Part shown: positions 32,882 to 44,781 of the stretch, piece after piece
How the letters are laid out: each line of letters opens with the position of its first letter
Position numbering within the stretch: position 1 is the first letter of the stretch
Assembly: GCA_006538405.1 (NCBI GenBank)
Contig: BJKQ01000004.1
Coordinates: 744,001 to 808,000 of the forward strand
Length of the DNA stretch: 64,000 nucleotides
Source: Hansfordia pulvinata
Taxonomy: Eukaryota > Ascomycota > Sordariomycetes > Xylariales
Reading direction: 5' to 3'
The notes under the pieces: generated by a model
Seen by the model: the letters and a program-made list of their open reading frames with translations, nothing else
Told to the model about the DNA's origin: nothing
The model's database searches: none
Program-made: the position numbers and the translations under genes

Positions 32882-35800
32882 CTGCGATGCACGACATGCA
32901 CATGATGATTGACCGAGCCGTTGAAGCCACAGGCGGGCGTTCAAGGGCAGGCTGCCCCATTGCTGGCGGTCAGCCACCCACGGTCTATTGACCATTTGCG
33001 TAAGGTTATTTCACGGTAATGTACTTGTACTCTGTTTACTCGTAAGTGGCGAGTGTTATGGCCCCGGAGACACGGCATGTGGGCGCAAAGGCGGACGCCA
33101 CGATGCACCCCAGGGAATGCAGGGGGAGAACCGCCAATGCCGAGCAGGCAGCACGATAATAAGAGTGCTCACATACTCGTGTACATCATCGCTGCCCGTG
33201 AGCACGAGTACATTCTCTAGGTATCGAAGAACTCCCGGTTCTGGGATAGACGACTCTATCACGGGTAGAGGTACTCGTACAGGGTACCTAGATTGATGAT
33301 GACCTCAACACACGTCCTTTTATTCCGTACCTCTCAGGTGCTTGTACGGGCATGGACTCCGTACCTCCCGACGACGGCCGCCTCGTCGGCGCCCCTGTGT
33401 CGGGTACGATACATGGTACTCGCAAGTATCTCACAAACGGAGGGCGAGGATTCGCAGTGCATGGAAATGCGGCAGCGCATCCGGTGTTCGTGCCAGCGTG
33501 TCTTGCTAACGAGTCAAACGGACACCCGAACTCCAGGTCATGAAGGTACCTATACGTACGGCAATAATGAAGGGGGCCCGGGCGGCATTCTGCGACTTGG
33601 GTACCTGCACTCGAACATGTACCTCCCGTACGGGCTAGGAGACCTCAAGCACGAGAACGTGGGAGTACCTGAGTGTACTCGTGCCCCGTACGAGTACTCC
33701 AGCCGTACAGGGCACGGAGAGCCGTAGCGGGTGCCCGATCTATGTTAGGTACCCTAGAGGCTCATCAGCCTGTGCCGGAGCCGAAAAGGGGGCATCGTAG
33801 ACCCCGAAGGGGCGGAGGTGGCAGGCACGTAAGGTAGGTAGGCAATGAGAGAAGAGATGGGGTTGCCGCGTGCGTCGGTTCACAACGCCGAGAAACGAAG
33901 CAAGGTGCTGCCCATCTCCGGTACGACCAAATGAGCGATGTGATCTTGTCTGGATTATCAATAAGATTATCAGGGCCGTAAATAAAGGTAAAAGTACTCA
34001 TATTGGACCCCGAGAAGCAATCGAGACGGCCCGCCCGCCCACCTCAGCGACTCGGCGGCTGGCACTCCACCACCACCACCACCTACCCCGGCCTCATTAA
34101 TGATGCGCCGTCGCAATGTCTACAAGCACTCGTTCGTACAAGGAGGGGTGGAGGGGTACTCGAACAGACCGGAGTTGACACGACCCATTTGTCTGTAATA
34201 TCATGAAGGACCCTGATCAGACCAATGTCCAGATCTACCGTACAGAGATATGCGGATAGGACAGAGCTGTGTGCGAGAACCCAACCTGAACACCAGCTTC
34301 TGCCTTGTCAATCACCCGCGCCTTGGGCTCGTAACTACCTACCTACGTGCGAGTATTTTGTCGTCTCGACAAGCGACGTGCGGCCTCGCGACTGGCGCCT
34401 GATCCGGGGAGAGCTTCTCCATGCCTGGTAACTAATTACTCCGTAGTGGGAAGCGAGGAGCTGAGCTGTTCTCCATAGTAGCCTTCCTACTCTTGCGGGG
34501 CGCTCGCAGGAAGTAATCGGACGGGCTGTGAAATGGATGTTGTTGATAAGGCTCGATTCTCTGGAAGTATCCAGCCTTCGAGTGCCTTCCTAGGTACGAG
34601 TATGTAGCAAGCAGACCCAGAGCCAAGTGCGAGTACTCTCAGCGCACGATACGAGTACTTGTGATCACACAGATGCATGTGGCATCGAGAGCAAGCACCG
34701 TGGGCGCGACGACGAGGGTCGGCCAAATTGCGACCCTTATTTCGGCTGTGGCCTCGGGGCGGCCAAGTTTTTAGGGGGGCGGTTGGCCTGGCGCTTTGGG
34801 GGCGGCCCCTTTTGATTTGGATCATCGTCGCCGGCGGGAGGCACTTTGATTCGCATAATGAAATCTCTAAATTGAGAAGGGGAGCTCAAAGATTGCACAC
34901 CACACCCCAGCCGTCACGGTGTTTACGATACACGTAGCTCATTAATGATGCGGAAAATAACGACCGAGGGGGCTCTTCTGTCCTGCCATGTCGACCCCTG
35001 CCAATGGCCAGACTTTTCATAGAAGCACCCCCAAAACGTCTGATGTGGACTCTAACCCCGTGTTTCTACTACCATCCCAGCCCGGTGCCACCGTCAAAGG
35101 CGGCCGGGACTCGTGCGAGTACGAGTACAGCTTACTAGCAGGTGCTGGCTTATCGTGAGAAAAGAGAATCAGGGAATCCCGAGCAGGTACAAGACTCGAC
35201 ATGCATGTCTCTGGAACCGCTGAGAGGAGCGATCGATATGACTATAGGTGCTTTTGCTGTGACGTGCAAGGACGAGGGGCCGAGAGACACGCGAGCGAGG
35301 ATGCGGGCGAACAGAGGCGCAGATCGAATAACTCGACCTACGAGTACCCACTACTAAGCTCGACAGTACAGAGCAGACACCGCACTGTGTGGCCAAGGTC
35401 AACGTTCAATATCTACGAGTAACTTATGTGATTGCGTTGTACTACTATAATGCAGTTGCTTTTCTTCCTGCGCTCCCTTGCTCGCATGGACGTCCATTAC
35501 CTACGTCGTGCCCACGGGTATCAGCCGCCTGGGCTGAAAAAGCCAGGGGACGAGGCCGAATAACGAGAAGTCATGGGTGGGGGGAGGACCCGGCATGCAG
35601 CTTCGTCCATGCGCTCGGTTCGGCTCCTGGGTTTTTTGGAACGACCCCCAGCCAGCCCCTCGAGCGTGCAAAGCCATGCCATGCCCAATCCCTACGCGCA
35701 TCCGCACTTTACGCGTGGGATTTTCCTACCTATCTATAGCGTGGGATTGGGGAGGCGTGGGGAGGCTGTGCACCCTCACGCACTGGATACCTCGTCGTCG

Positions 35801-36023
35801 GCGAAGCACGTACGCGTAAAGTGCACGAGGCTCCGTGCTGCGCATGAGTACTCGTACGGTAGACCGGGTACCCGGTAGCGGCTCGGGCTCGCCTGAAACA
35901 GGCTGCACATAGCACAGCCTCTGCCCCGACTCGCAAGATTGGAGCCCAAGACAGACACGCGAATGAACGGAGAATCGTAGGCAGGGAGGAAGGGAATCGT
36001 TCGCGTTGAAAACGGTATGCTAC

Positions 36024-36045
36024 GAGAGAGAGAGAGAGAGAGAGA
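36024..36045. repeat. (GA)11 microsatellite
   Basis: Eleven GA dinucleotides in non-coding DNA. Confidence 0.9.
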
Positions 36046-36430
36046 AATAATAGTGGGGTGTTGAGCGAGAATACTCGCAATGAAGCAAGACACGACATGA
36101 CACGACACGACATGACCGGGAGGAGCAGTCAGCCGCCACAGGAGTAGGTACCTTTACTCATTCCCTTCCACCATCAGTGGAGAGCACATGTCAGCCATGT
36201 CGGCTGGCCAATAAGGCATTGGACGTGTGTGCTGCGTGCCTTGCAGGAATTCAGAATGACCACACTCGAGTGCCAGAATGTGCCAGACAGCCAACAGCCG
36301 GGTCATCATCACGGGGGCAGTCCATTTTATTATTACTACCTGGTCAGGAGCACGAGCACAAGCGGCCGTGCCTTGTCGTTTAACCACCTTTGCGAGTACG
36401 AGCAATCGATTGGATCTCGAAAGGCGATAC

Positions 36431-36494
36431 TTTCACGGGGGCACTCTTTCACGGGGTCACTCTTTCACGGGGTCACTCTTTCACGGGGACACTC
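36431..36494. repeat. Four 16-bp tandem units
   Basis: TTTCACGGGGTCACTC repeated four times; the units differ only at the base after the G4 run (G, T, T, A). Confidence 0.9.
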
Positions 36495-38592
36495 ACCCAC
36501 TGGCAACACAGGGAGTAGATGCCGGTCAAGCTGGGGCCACTACTCGTAGGTCAGTCGCCCCTCTCACATTACCTGCGCGCACCGTGCGCTGGTGTCCTGA
36601 GACGCGAATGTGCGTTCTAGATATCTACTCGCACGAGAAGTGGTGCATAGGTACAAATATAGATACTTACCTACCTTACGTACTGACTTTCCCTGCTCGT
36701 GAAAACTGCCCATTGTAAGGTACTCGTAAAGGAGAGGAAGAATGCGTTGAGTTTCCTTTCATCAATCATTTCACTGGCCGACCTTCTCTCTTCGGACGAG
36801 TACTTGCACAGAACCTATGTATGACACTGTCTCCACGACCAGACATCCCCCACCCCTTTCTCTCCTGATTCTGGTGGTGATGGGCAGTGGCGGCTCCTAC
36901 AGAAGCACCGGCGTACAGTAGCGCCAGTTGATATAACGCCTCCCCACCTCCTATTTCTCTGCTCACCTGGATTAGTAGGTGTGCATTGTACCTTACAATA
37001 CAGTGCTCGTGCCTACTGCGTCGATGCCCAGCACGACTGTACGACGATTCGGGGCCGTGAGAAGACACGCTGGAATCATGGGTACAAGAAAAATGTCTGC
37101 CGCACGCAACCCACCACCCTGCGTCAGGTGAGACGAGGCACACACAGTGGCCTCGGCATCACTGTGCATCGCACTGCCCTGCCCTGCCCCGGCACCAAGC
37201 CCAAGGCCCAGTGCTCAGCACGACCATTTGCATGCCTGAACTGAGGTGCGAGTACCTACCTCCTAGGTACCTACCTTAGATATAGGAGCACCTGGTATCA
37301 AATTTGATTTACATGTACCTATACGTACCTAGATAGATACCATATCCAAGGAGATATTACCCACATGTAGGTACATTAGGCATTGGTCGGTCTTCGGTCC
37401 ATGAACTCATAGACACGGATGCCAGGCTGTTGTGTCAGATACAGTGATTGTTTGTTGCTTGCACGGAGACAGCTGCATCTCGTTCTTGCAGTCATCAGGC
37501 AGGCGGCCAAGGCGGCTTCTGGTGCGAGTACGGATACTCCAGTCGTACTCATACCCCAGACCGGAGCTCGAGCGAGTCCCCGTACTGGCGCCGGGCAATC
37601 TGCTTTTACTCGTGGGCATCGCCTCCGATCCTGGTAAGGCGCCTGGATAACCTAAACCTGCTACGTCAGTGCCCCATCAGGGGCGGGTAGGGGTGCACTG
37701 GTCGTGACTGGGAAGTGTGGCTCGCTCAAGCGCCGACTTGTACTCTACTCGAAATGAGAATGACTGGACTGCTGTATTACTCCAGTCGGTACCAACTCGT
37801 ACGGCCACACCGCGTCCTCTAATGAGAATAAAGGGGAGAATAAAGGGGGGGGAGCTCGTGAATCCACGGCCACGAGCCCAGGGTTGGATGACTGGAGCGC
37901 TTTCCTACCCCATGAGAGCACCTGAGCAGCTTGTGCATTACTCGTCCGTTCGTTGCCCGCCCGCCTGACGATGATGAAGAGGGTAACTAGTACGGGGTAG
38001 ACACAATTCCCCCATACGGGTCTGTCCACTGACATGCGACACACATCCGCCGCGGCATTGCCCGAGCAATAAGGCGGACAGCGCCTATCAAACAGCTGGC
38101 TCAGATGCTCCGTCAAGTAAGCTGTCCGTCAGTACCTGTCTGTACATGCGTCCGTAGGTAGACCTCCAGCTCTATCCGTACTCCGTACTTCCACGGTAGC
38201 CCCCCAGGTCGCTCCTCCACTGACGGAAGGGATCGGCAATGGCGCACCCGCTCAATGGCTCCAGCTGTTACTGGCCTCTACGGATACGCCACAGGCGCTG
38301 CTGCCACCGGTCCACCCACTGGCTGCCCTCTAAGTAAGCCGCGCTGTTGCTGTGACCACCCACCGCTAACCGCTCCAAACCCCCCCGTACCTCGACTTCT
38401 AACACCACCACCGGCCGCCACCATCACCACCTCTCTCTTCGCTCATTGCTCTCTCTTCAACACCAACACTCCCATCCCCCATTTATACCCGCAACTCTAC
38501 TCTCACACGCGCCCGCCCAGCTTAGCTCGCCTGCTTCCGCCTCCTGCTCGTTTTTGCCCGCCTTTCCAGCCTGCCACGTCCTTTCCGTCACC

Positions 38593-39539
38593 ATGAACCA
38601 CAACCCCTCCACCACCGACGCTGAGCTCGACCGCGACTGGCAGCCCAATGGCCGTCGCCCCCAATCGTACGTTGCCCTCTCTGCTGCCTGTCGATGTTGG
38701 CTTCTTCGCTATTACGATGTTACATTGCGAACTTGCCCCTCATGCCATGGGCCGAGGGCCTCCAGTGTATTCCGGGTAGTCATTGCTGCGCTTGCGACCG
38801 AGCCCAGGCCCAAATGCCCTTCACCAGCTTCGCTCTCCATGGCAGCAGCACAGAGCTAACGCGGTTTCTTCGGCAGCACCATCGCCCGGTCCTTCAGCCA
38901 GGAGCTGATGGACATCTTCAAGATTGAGGGCAGCCTCACAGACCTCGACCAGAACGTCGACAAGAGGTAGGCATAATCTTCCCAGGGCCAGCTGCCCCGT
39001 CCCCCCTCTTGGTTGGGGGCGGCATCCTCGTCAACCCTCAGTTAGTTAACCATCTACACTCACTATAAAGGGTCGAGGAAAAGAAGCAGCAAGTCACCAC
39101 CCAGACCACCGAGCTCGAGAAGCTTGAGCAGCGCATCAAGGAGATGGAGGAGCGTCTGAAGCGCAGCCAGCCTACGGGCCAGGCCAGTACCTCGACCTCG
39201 CAGGCACCACGACAGGGCAACACCTTCTCCGGCCAAACCTCTGCCGCCAGTAAGGACATCCCCCACCGGCCTCTCCAAACCTCCAGACCAGGCACTGCCA
39301 AACAAGCCCAACAAGCTCCTGTTCACGGAGGCGCCATGCCCCCGACTCCCACAGCCAGCGAAGGTGAATACCATCACGACGTTGACCACGACGAGCCGTC
39401 TCCCCTGCCCGCTACCCCTCCTGCTTTCACGCCTCTGCTCCCTTCCAATCCGGCCACTCACCTCGACCACGGGCTCGAAACTCGAAGCGTTGCTGACCTT
39501 GTCATTGTCTCTAAAGATGGAGGCGATCGTGACCTGTGA
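38593..39539 (+). CDS. Small conserved-looking coiled-coil protein
   Basis: Exons 38593-38666, 38877-38966 and 39071-39539 give 210 residues. The ATG follows a CT-rich leader. Exon 1 reads MNHNPSTTDAELDRDWQPNG. Exon 2 continues STIARSFSQELMDIFKIEG. Exon 3 has a heptad-like coiled coil (VEEKKQQVTTQTTELEKLEQ, then RIKEMEERLKRSQ) and a Pro/Gln-rich tail with MPPTPTASEG. Junction phases 2 and 2 keep the frame. A further in-frame 153 bp segment (39364-39516) has GT-AG ends and would, if spliced, give a 159-residue protein ending TASEDGGDRDL. The family seems widespread in fungi from memory, but I know no function for it. Confidence 0.7.
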
Positions 39540-41442
39540 ACTCTCCGATCTCTCACCCAATCTGGCTCCCAGCTCTGACTTGCTCTGTTTGTCTGATCCG
39601 TCCGCTCGGTCAATGGTTTTGCTATGACGAGCCCTTGCCGTTACCATACAAGCTCATCTCTCCTCCGCGCGTCACAATTCTCGATTCGGCACTCTTATTG
39701 GACCGCCACGTCGGTTGCGCCCAGCTCATTCCATGACCAAAGCTCTTGGATAAACGGATGAGTGGGCTCTGCCGCTGCAGATGGGTTCGAATGGAGCGGC
39801 AGCATCAGTGGTTCTCCTCCAGACCAGGCCCGGGCAACGGCACCTCCTCAGTTGGTACCAGATATTCGGCACATTATACCTCGCCCGGCTCCCCGTCCCC
39901 GTCGCGTTTGCTCGGACCCTCGCTTTGCAAAGGAGAAAACGATAAGCCAGCTGCACAAATCGGATCGAACCGTCTGGCCTCATTTGTCTGGCGTTCTGGC
40001 GTCTCCCTTCTTCGTTTCTCGACAACTCGTTTCCAGCATACATCCATTTTTAGTCGCGTGGGCTCGACGCCGACGAAGGGGATGGCCTATTTTCTTTACT
40101 GTTCGGTTTGTCTTGACCCGCACCGCGCGGGCGGCTCTACCGGTCTCAGCGGCATCGCAGAGTATGGGCATGGTAGGCGGGGTGCATGTTTCTTGTTGGG
40201 TTGCTTTCATTGGTTCGTGGGTGTGGACGTACGTCAGTGGAGGGCACGAGACCATGTGTGCGTGCACACGCTCACGTCAGCGTGTTATGGGGGGTTGGGC
40301 ATTTGGCATTGGCATGGCTACGTTGGTCTTGTTTTGATGCGTCAGTTATATCAAGTCCGCCATCATCGTCCTGGAGGCAAGATGAGGCGGCTTTAATGCA
40401 AAGGGCGGTTATTCCTGCCCTGGGCATCGGGGGGCTCATAAGGGCAGGTCATGATAGAAGCGGAAGTGATGGGCGGAGGAAGATGAGGAGGGAGAGGCAT
40501 GATCACTACGTCATATCGAAACACAGCACAGACAGACAGATATTGATTCTTCTCCCATGAACAGGCGCGCAGACAAAGTCTTACGTTTTGAATCCTGTCC
40601 TGCGGCCGTTCGTTCCTGACGGGACGCGTTCCTAGGCCGAGGTGGCATCCGGGCTTGGTTGGCGCGGGCGTCTGCTCTCTGCAATTGGCCGCGAGTCCCT
40701 TTCCAGACAAGCCGGCGCGGATAGCCTACGCCAGCTGCAAGCCACACGCATGCCGTGGGTCTCGGACAAGCGCGCGGGAGGGCAAGCCACCACCGCCCAC
40801 CGCGCGCCCCTGGGGGAGGGGGAGGAGGAGTGCTCTCTGCCTCGTATCTTGGGATCCGCGACGACACGCCCTTCTGGTCGGCATTGGCATCTTATAAGGC
40901 GCCGGGGCCTCGGAGCCCACCTTGACAGAGGCACCTACACCCACCACAACCACCACCACCTTGCCTGTGGGTAGTCCCCGCCCGGCGGGATTGCCACCGC
41001 GCGCGTGGGCATGCGCGTCGCGTACGGGCCTGGATTTATAAGGGGTGGGGAGGCCGGTGTTACGGCTGGAGAAATGAGCAGCAGCGTACACTGCGGCTAT
41101 CTACTGATTGATGATAAACGGTGAGCCAAGTAGTGCCACCGGGTCGGATGCTTGATTCGAGGCACACAGAACATTCGGGACGAGAAACTTTCTTTGCCTC
41201 TCCCCATTCACAGTTTGCATACAGGGCATCAGCCGGGCTAGGATCATCTTGCATTTTCTGGCTGCGGAAGGGATGTCCTGCTGCTGCAAGCATCGCGGAC
41301 GAGAAGGAAACATGAAGATCGCCGCCTTGGACACCGTGTCCGCTTGATGGGTGGGATGACAGGGCAGCCCTGCCCATACACACAAAGTCCATCGTTCTTC
41401 TAGCACTCCTCCGGTAAACCGAGCATCGAGGCGGCCCCCTGT
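39540..41442. other. Intergenic: coiled-coil gene 3' flank to protease 3' flank
   Basis: No supported gene. Plus-strand open frames at 39746-40396 and 39762-40337 overlap each other in different frames without a recognisable domain. A further exon of the coiled-coil gene beginning after the CTGCAG at about 39780 is conceivable but unproven. Confidence 0.5.
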
Positions 41443-42883
41443 CTATATCACGCTGACGGCGACATCGCCGAGCCGAGCGTCGATGCGGCCGTCGTCAGTC
41501 GTGCTGATCTTTTTCGTCGCGACGCCGTAGCGCTTGGTGGCAATGTCGAAGACGGAGAAGCCGCTCTTCAGGAAGATGTCACCGAGGATGCCCTCCAACG
41601 AGCTGAAGGCCCCAGCGACTGGAGTCCTGCGAAACACATCCCGTCGGAGACATTGGCGTAGATCAGATACTCGCCAGGGATGCGGCTGACAACCGTGTTG
41701 CCCTCCTTGTCGCCCAGCTCCAGGGTCAGGTCCGGGGGCTTCTGGTGGCACGGGATCAGGTAGGCGTACTCCCTGTACGAGAAGTTGGCGCCTGGGACAA
41801 AGTCGAAGTAGGTTTTGACGGCACTGTCGGGCAGGAACAGCAGGGTCGTGCCAGTGTCGACAATGACATCCCTCGCCCTCGCCAGCTTGTGCTTGAGTCT
41901 GGTGCCCTCGACCCAGAAGCCCTTGTGCAGTATCTGCCAGAAGCCATCCGTCGTGTTGACGTTCAGGTACTGAATCTCAGAGTCATGGATGCTGTGGTTG
42001 ACAAAGCCAAAGTCGAAGGTCCCCGTGCTGTTGTGCTTCATGTCGACGGTGAAGACCCCTGCTTAAGGAATTTGGGGAGGTAGTCCAGGAGGGTCTTCTG
42101 GACCGGGACGGTCTGGGCAAGGTCGGGCCAACCCAATCCCACCAGGCCCGACATGCTTCGAGTCTCGGTGAACATGTCCGACACCGTCGTGGCCGACTCG
42201 ATGGTCATGTCCGGGATCGACAGGTTTCCGAGGGTGAGCGTGTCCTTCCAGCAGTTGCCCTGCGAAGTCGAGAAATCCCCGTAAAGGATAGACCAGGTGC
42301 AATTCTTGACTTCGCGCGAGGTGGACGACTTGTTGGGATTCCAGGTCGATTGGCCTTCGACGTCGTCGAGCCTGGTCTCCGTCGAGAAGACCCAACTGGG
42401 AACTTGTCAGCAAGGCACGGCGCACTGCACTTGGGAGCAGAGCCCCTCCACATACGTATCGCTGGATCCAGTGTCAAGATCCAGGTTGAGTTTCTGGGGC
42501 GGCGAGCCTATGCCGACCTCGGCAAGCCACATGAGGTCGCCATCTTTGGACACGGCAGGGACAGAGCCTTCTGGGGTAAGCGTATCAGTGAGGACCGTGC
42601 GGCCAGCTGGGCGGGCAGTCATCATCATACCTTGTCCCTTGGGAGCCACTTGCTCGTCTTTTCGCAGCTGCACGATCTTTTGCTGGAGATGGCCGGGGAT
42701 GGGAACGTTGTACTTGCTGAAGGTGCGGAACATCTCCATGGCGCCGTTGCGGACGTAGCTGGTGTTGTGGACGAGAGGGATCGAGTGGAGGCTCTGCCCT
42801 CCCGTCACCGGACCCGAAAGCCCGGCTACAGCGGGGAGTAGCCAAAGGGCCACGAGGCCCAGGAGGCTTGTGGTTGGAAGCAT
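41443..42883 (-). CDS. Secreted pepsin-family (A1) aspartic protease
   Basis: Exons 42883-42631, 42570-42456 and 42395-41443 (two 60 bp introns), about 440 residues with two added bases. Signal peptide MLPTTSLLGLVALWLLPAVA, then a propeptide. The first catalytic motif is LDTGSSDTWV, spanning intron 2; the flap is ILYGDFS; the second catalytic motif is IVDTGTTLLFLP. Both active-site aspartates are present, so an active extracellular or vacuolar endopeptidase is likely. The substrate-cleft motif GILGDIFLKSGFSVFD is also present. Breaks: near 42060-42066 (join between QKTLLDYLPKFLK and GVFTVDMKH) and at the C4 run 41610-41613 (GMCFAGLQSLG to FSSLEGILGD). Each needs one added base. Several NxT/S sites fit a glycosylated exported enzyme. 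The last residues lack any GPI-type hydrophobic tail. Confidence 0.87.
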
Positions 42884-44781
42884 GGTCGGCAGGCTGAGCG
42901 GACTGGTGATGTTTGATATCCGGTCGACAGAACGGGGAGTCGAACGAAGCAGGGGGAGGGGGGATGGGGGCAACCGGAAATGCCTGAGATGCTGCTCAAG
43001 CTGCCTGGGATATGAAGGCCGAAAAGTGGTGATGGGGCCAGAGAAAAGTATAAAAGAAAGGTGAGAAGGGCAGAGGAGGAAGAGAAAAAGAGAGAGAAGA
43101 ATAGAAGGCAGGAGAGGGGTGTGACCATGGTATGTACTAGTCTGCTCTGCCTACCTACCTTACATACATGAGGTAGGTATCCAAGGTGTGTGGATGGTCG
43201 CTGCCCTTCCCCGTGGCAGTTGGCACTTGGCAGTGAATGAAACAAGTCTTGTGTGTGCTTGTGGAGAGCAGACAAGGTGGCAAACACTAGATGGTGGGCT
43301 CAGACTGTACCTATACCTGACCTGACCTACATGTAGGAGGTACACTATCAGTTGGGCAGGTCCAGAGCGACGGCAGAGTGCAAATGTGCCCCTGTCCTCT
43401 CCTCAGTGAGCCCAGTAGCAACCAGTGTTGGCCTCTATACCTACCTTACCACATGTATGGTGTGAGTACAGAGATATGGGCAGAGCACCTAAAATATCCG
43501 TATTGCCTGCTGATATTACACAAAGTGCCTCCCAGCCCCAGAAGCCATCCCCATCAAACTCGTTTCTTTATATACCTACCTCAGTTCACTTTGTATATTG
43601 ATTTGATTTGAAGGCAGGCAAGCCATCTATCTGTGTCGACTCGCAAAGTCCGTCACAAGAGCGAGCGGTCCGCACCATGCTACACAGGCTTACAGGAGCA
43701 GTCAGGAGAAGGGTGAAGGGGGCAGACTCTGGCTGCAACATGCACTGCCAAGCCGGTCCTTGGCTTCTGTCGTTTGGGAATTGGAGAACACCGGCATCGC
43801 TGTGCTTGTGTAAGGGTGCCTGCCGGTGGGGGTGGGTGACTGTGCGTGGCTGTGCGATCTGAAGCAGACTCAGTTGGGTACCAGGAATCTGTGCTGCCCT
43901 CGAACTTTTTACCCCTTTTTCTCTCTTGCTCCCACACACGTCCGCGGGAGCCGCGCAGCCGACTTGGCCGCCGCCATGACCCGCGGCGGCCGTCTTGGTT
44001 GTATGCCTCTACCCGGCAAAGACGGGAGAGGGCTGCGCGGCTCCGGCCATCGCGGGTCGAGCAGGATCTCCAGGCCATGCTGGTGTCCGAGAGGCGTCCA
44101 GCACGGCAAGGAAGCGACCTCCAGTCCTCGCTTCCTGCTACTGGCAGCTGTCACGCGCTGACTTGGCGCACCGCGGTTCGGCTTCATTTCGTCCGTCTCT
44201 TGTCTGGGCAGTGCTCGCGCCGTCACGGGCCCGGGGCTGTCGAGGTGCTTTGGGCTCGGGAGATTGGACGGACCACCTCTCCGCCTGGACGAACGTCTCT
44301 TGTGTCACCAACATCTCCTGGAACCATGTCCCTGGTTTTAACCGACCGTAGCGTTTGCAGTGCCGGCCCGGGGTCCAGAGTGGATGGGCCTTCGCAACCT
44401 CTGCCACCGCCCGAGGCTACCTACGTCGGACCATCAACCATAACGGTGTGCCGGGAACGGCCCGAAAGCAGCTGTCCCCGCTCGACCTCGCCGACGCCGA
44501 CTCTCTGCGCATGTGCGACGACTTCACAGCAAACGAACAGTAATCAAGACCATCTGTCTCTCTAACAACCCCAGGCCTCTCACTTGATGTTTTGTCTTTT
44601 ACTAGATTGCTAGTCGTATCAATGATATTACACGGCAATGGTACGCCAACCGTCCCAATCCCAAGTAATCCCTGGACAATGTATGGGGAAAGTCTCAAGG
44701 GTTATGTAGTTACAAGGTCCTGATCGCTGCTCCGAGCGATTCGCGTCCGTGGTATATTCGTCGTCTCTAGTCATGCATCAA
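42884..44781. other. Intergenic between protease and lhs1
   Basis: Promoter of the minus-strand protease gene and 3' flank of lhs1. A 239-codon plus-strand open frame (43846-44565) is Arg/Ser/Pro-rich with no domain and is not called. TACCTACC words occur near 43150 and 43440. Confidence 0.55.

Larger units (their letters stand above)
30945..38592. other. 7.6 kb gene desert
   Basis: No domain-bearing or convincingly coding frame is seen on either strand; open frames stay below about 170 codons and lack fungal codon bias. It holds the 31486-31530 and 36431-36494 tandem repeats, a third copy of the 27.9 kb repeat, GA microsatellites, and a dense set of TACGAGTA/TACTCGTA words between about 33000 and 35900. 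Lineage-specific small genes or long non-coding RNAs cannot be excluded. Confidence 0.6.

Noticed and set aside
36431..36494. CRISPR-like array
   Set aside because: The units are directly tandem with no spacers, and the genome is eukaryotic.
39746..40396. Open frames of 216 and 191 codons downstream of the coiled-coil gene
   Set aside because: Two overlapping frames with no domain, no codon bias and no clear start context; an extra exon of the coiled-coil gene is possible but not supported.
43846..44565. 239-codon plus-strand open frame between protease and lhs1
   Set aside because: Arg/Ser/Pro-rich with no recognisable domain; it looks like spacer composition more than a gene.
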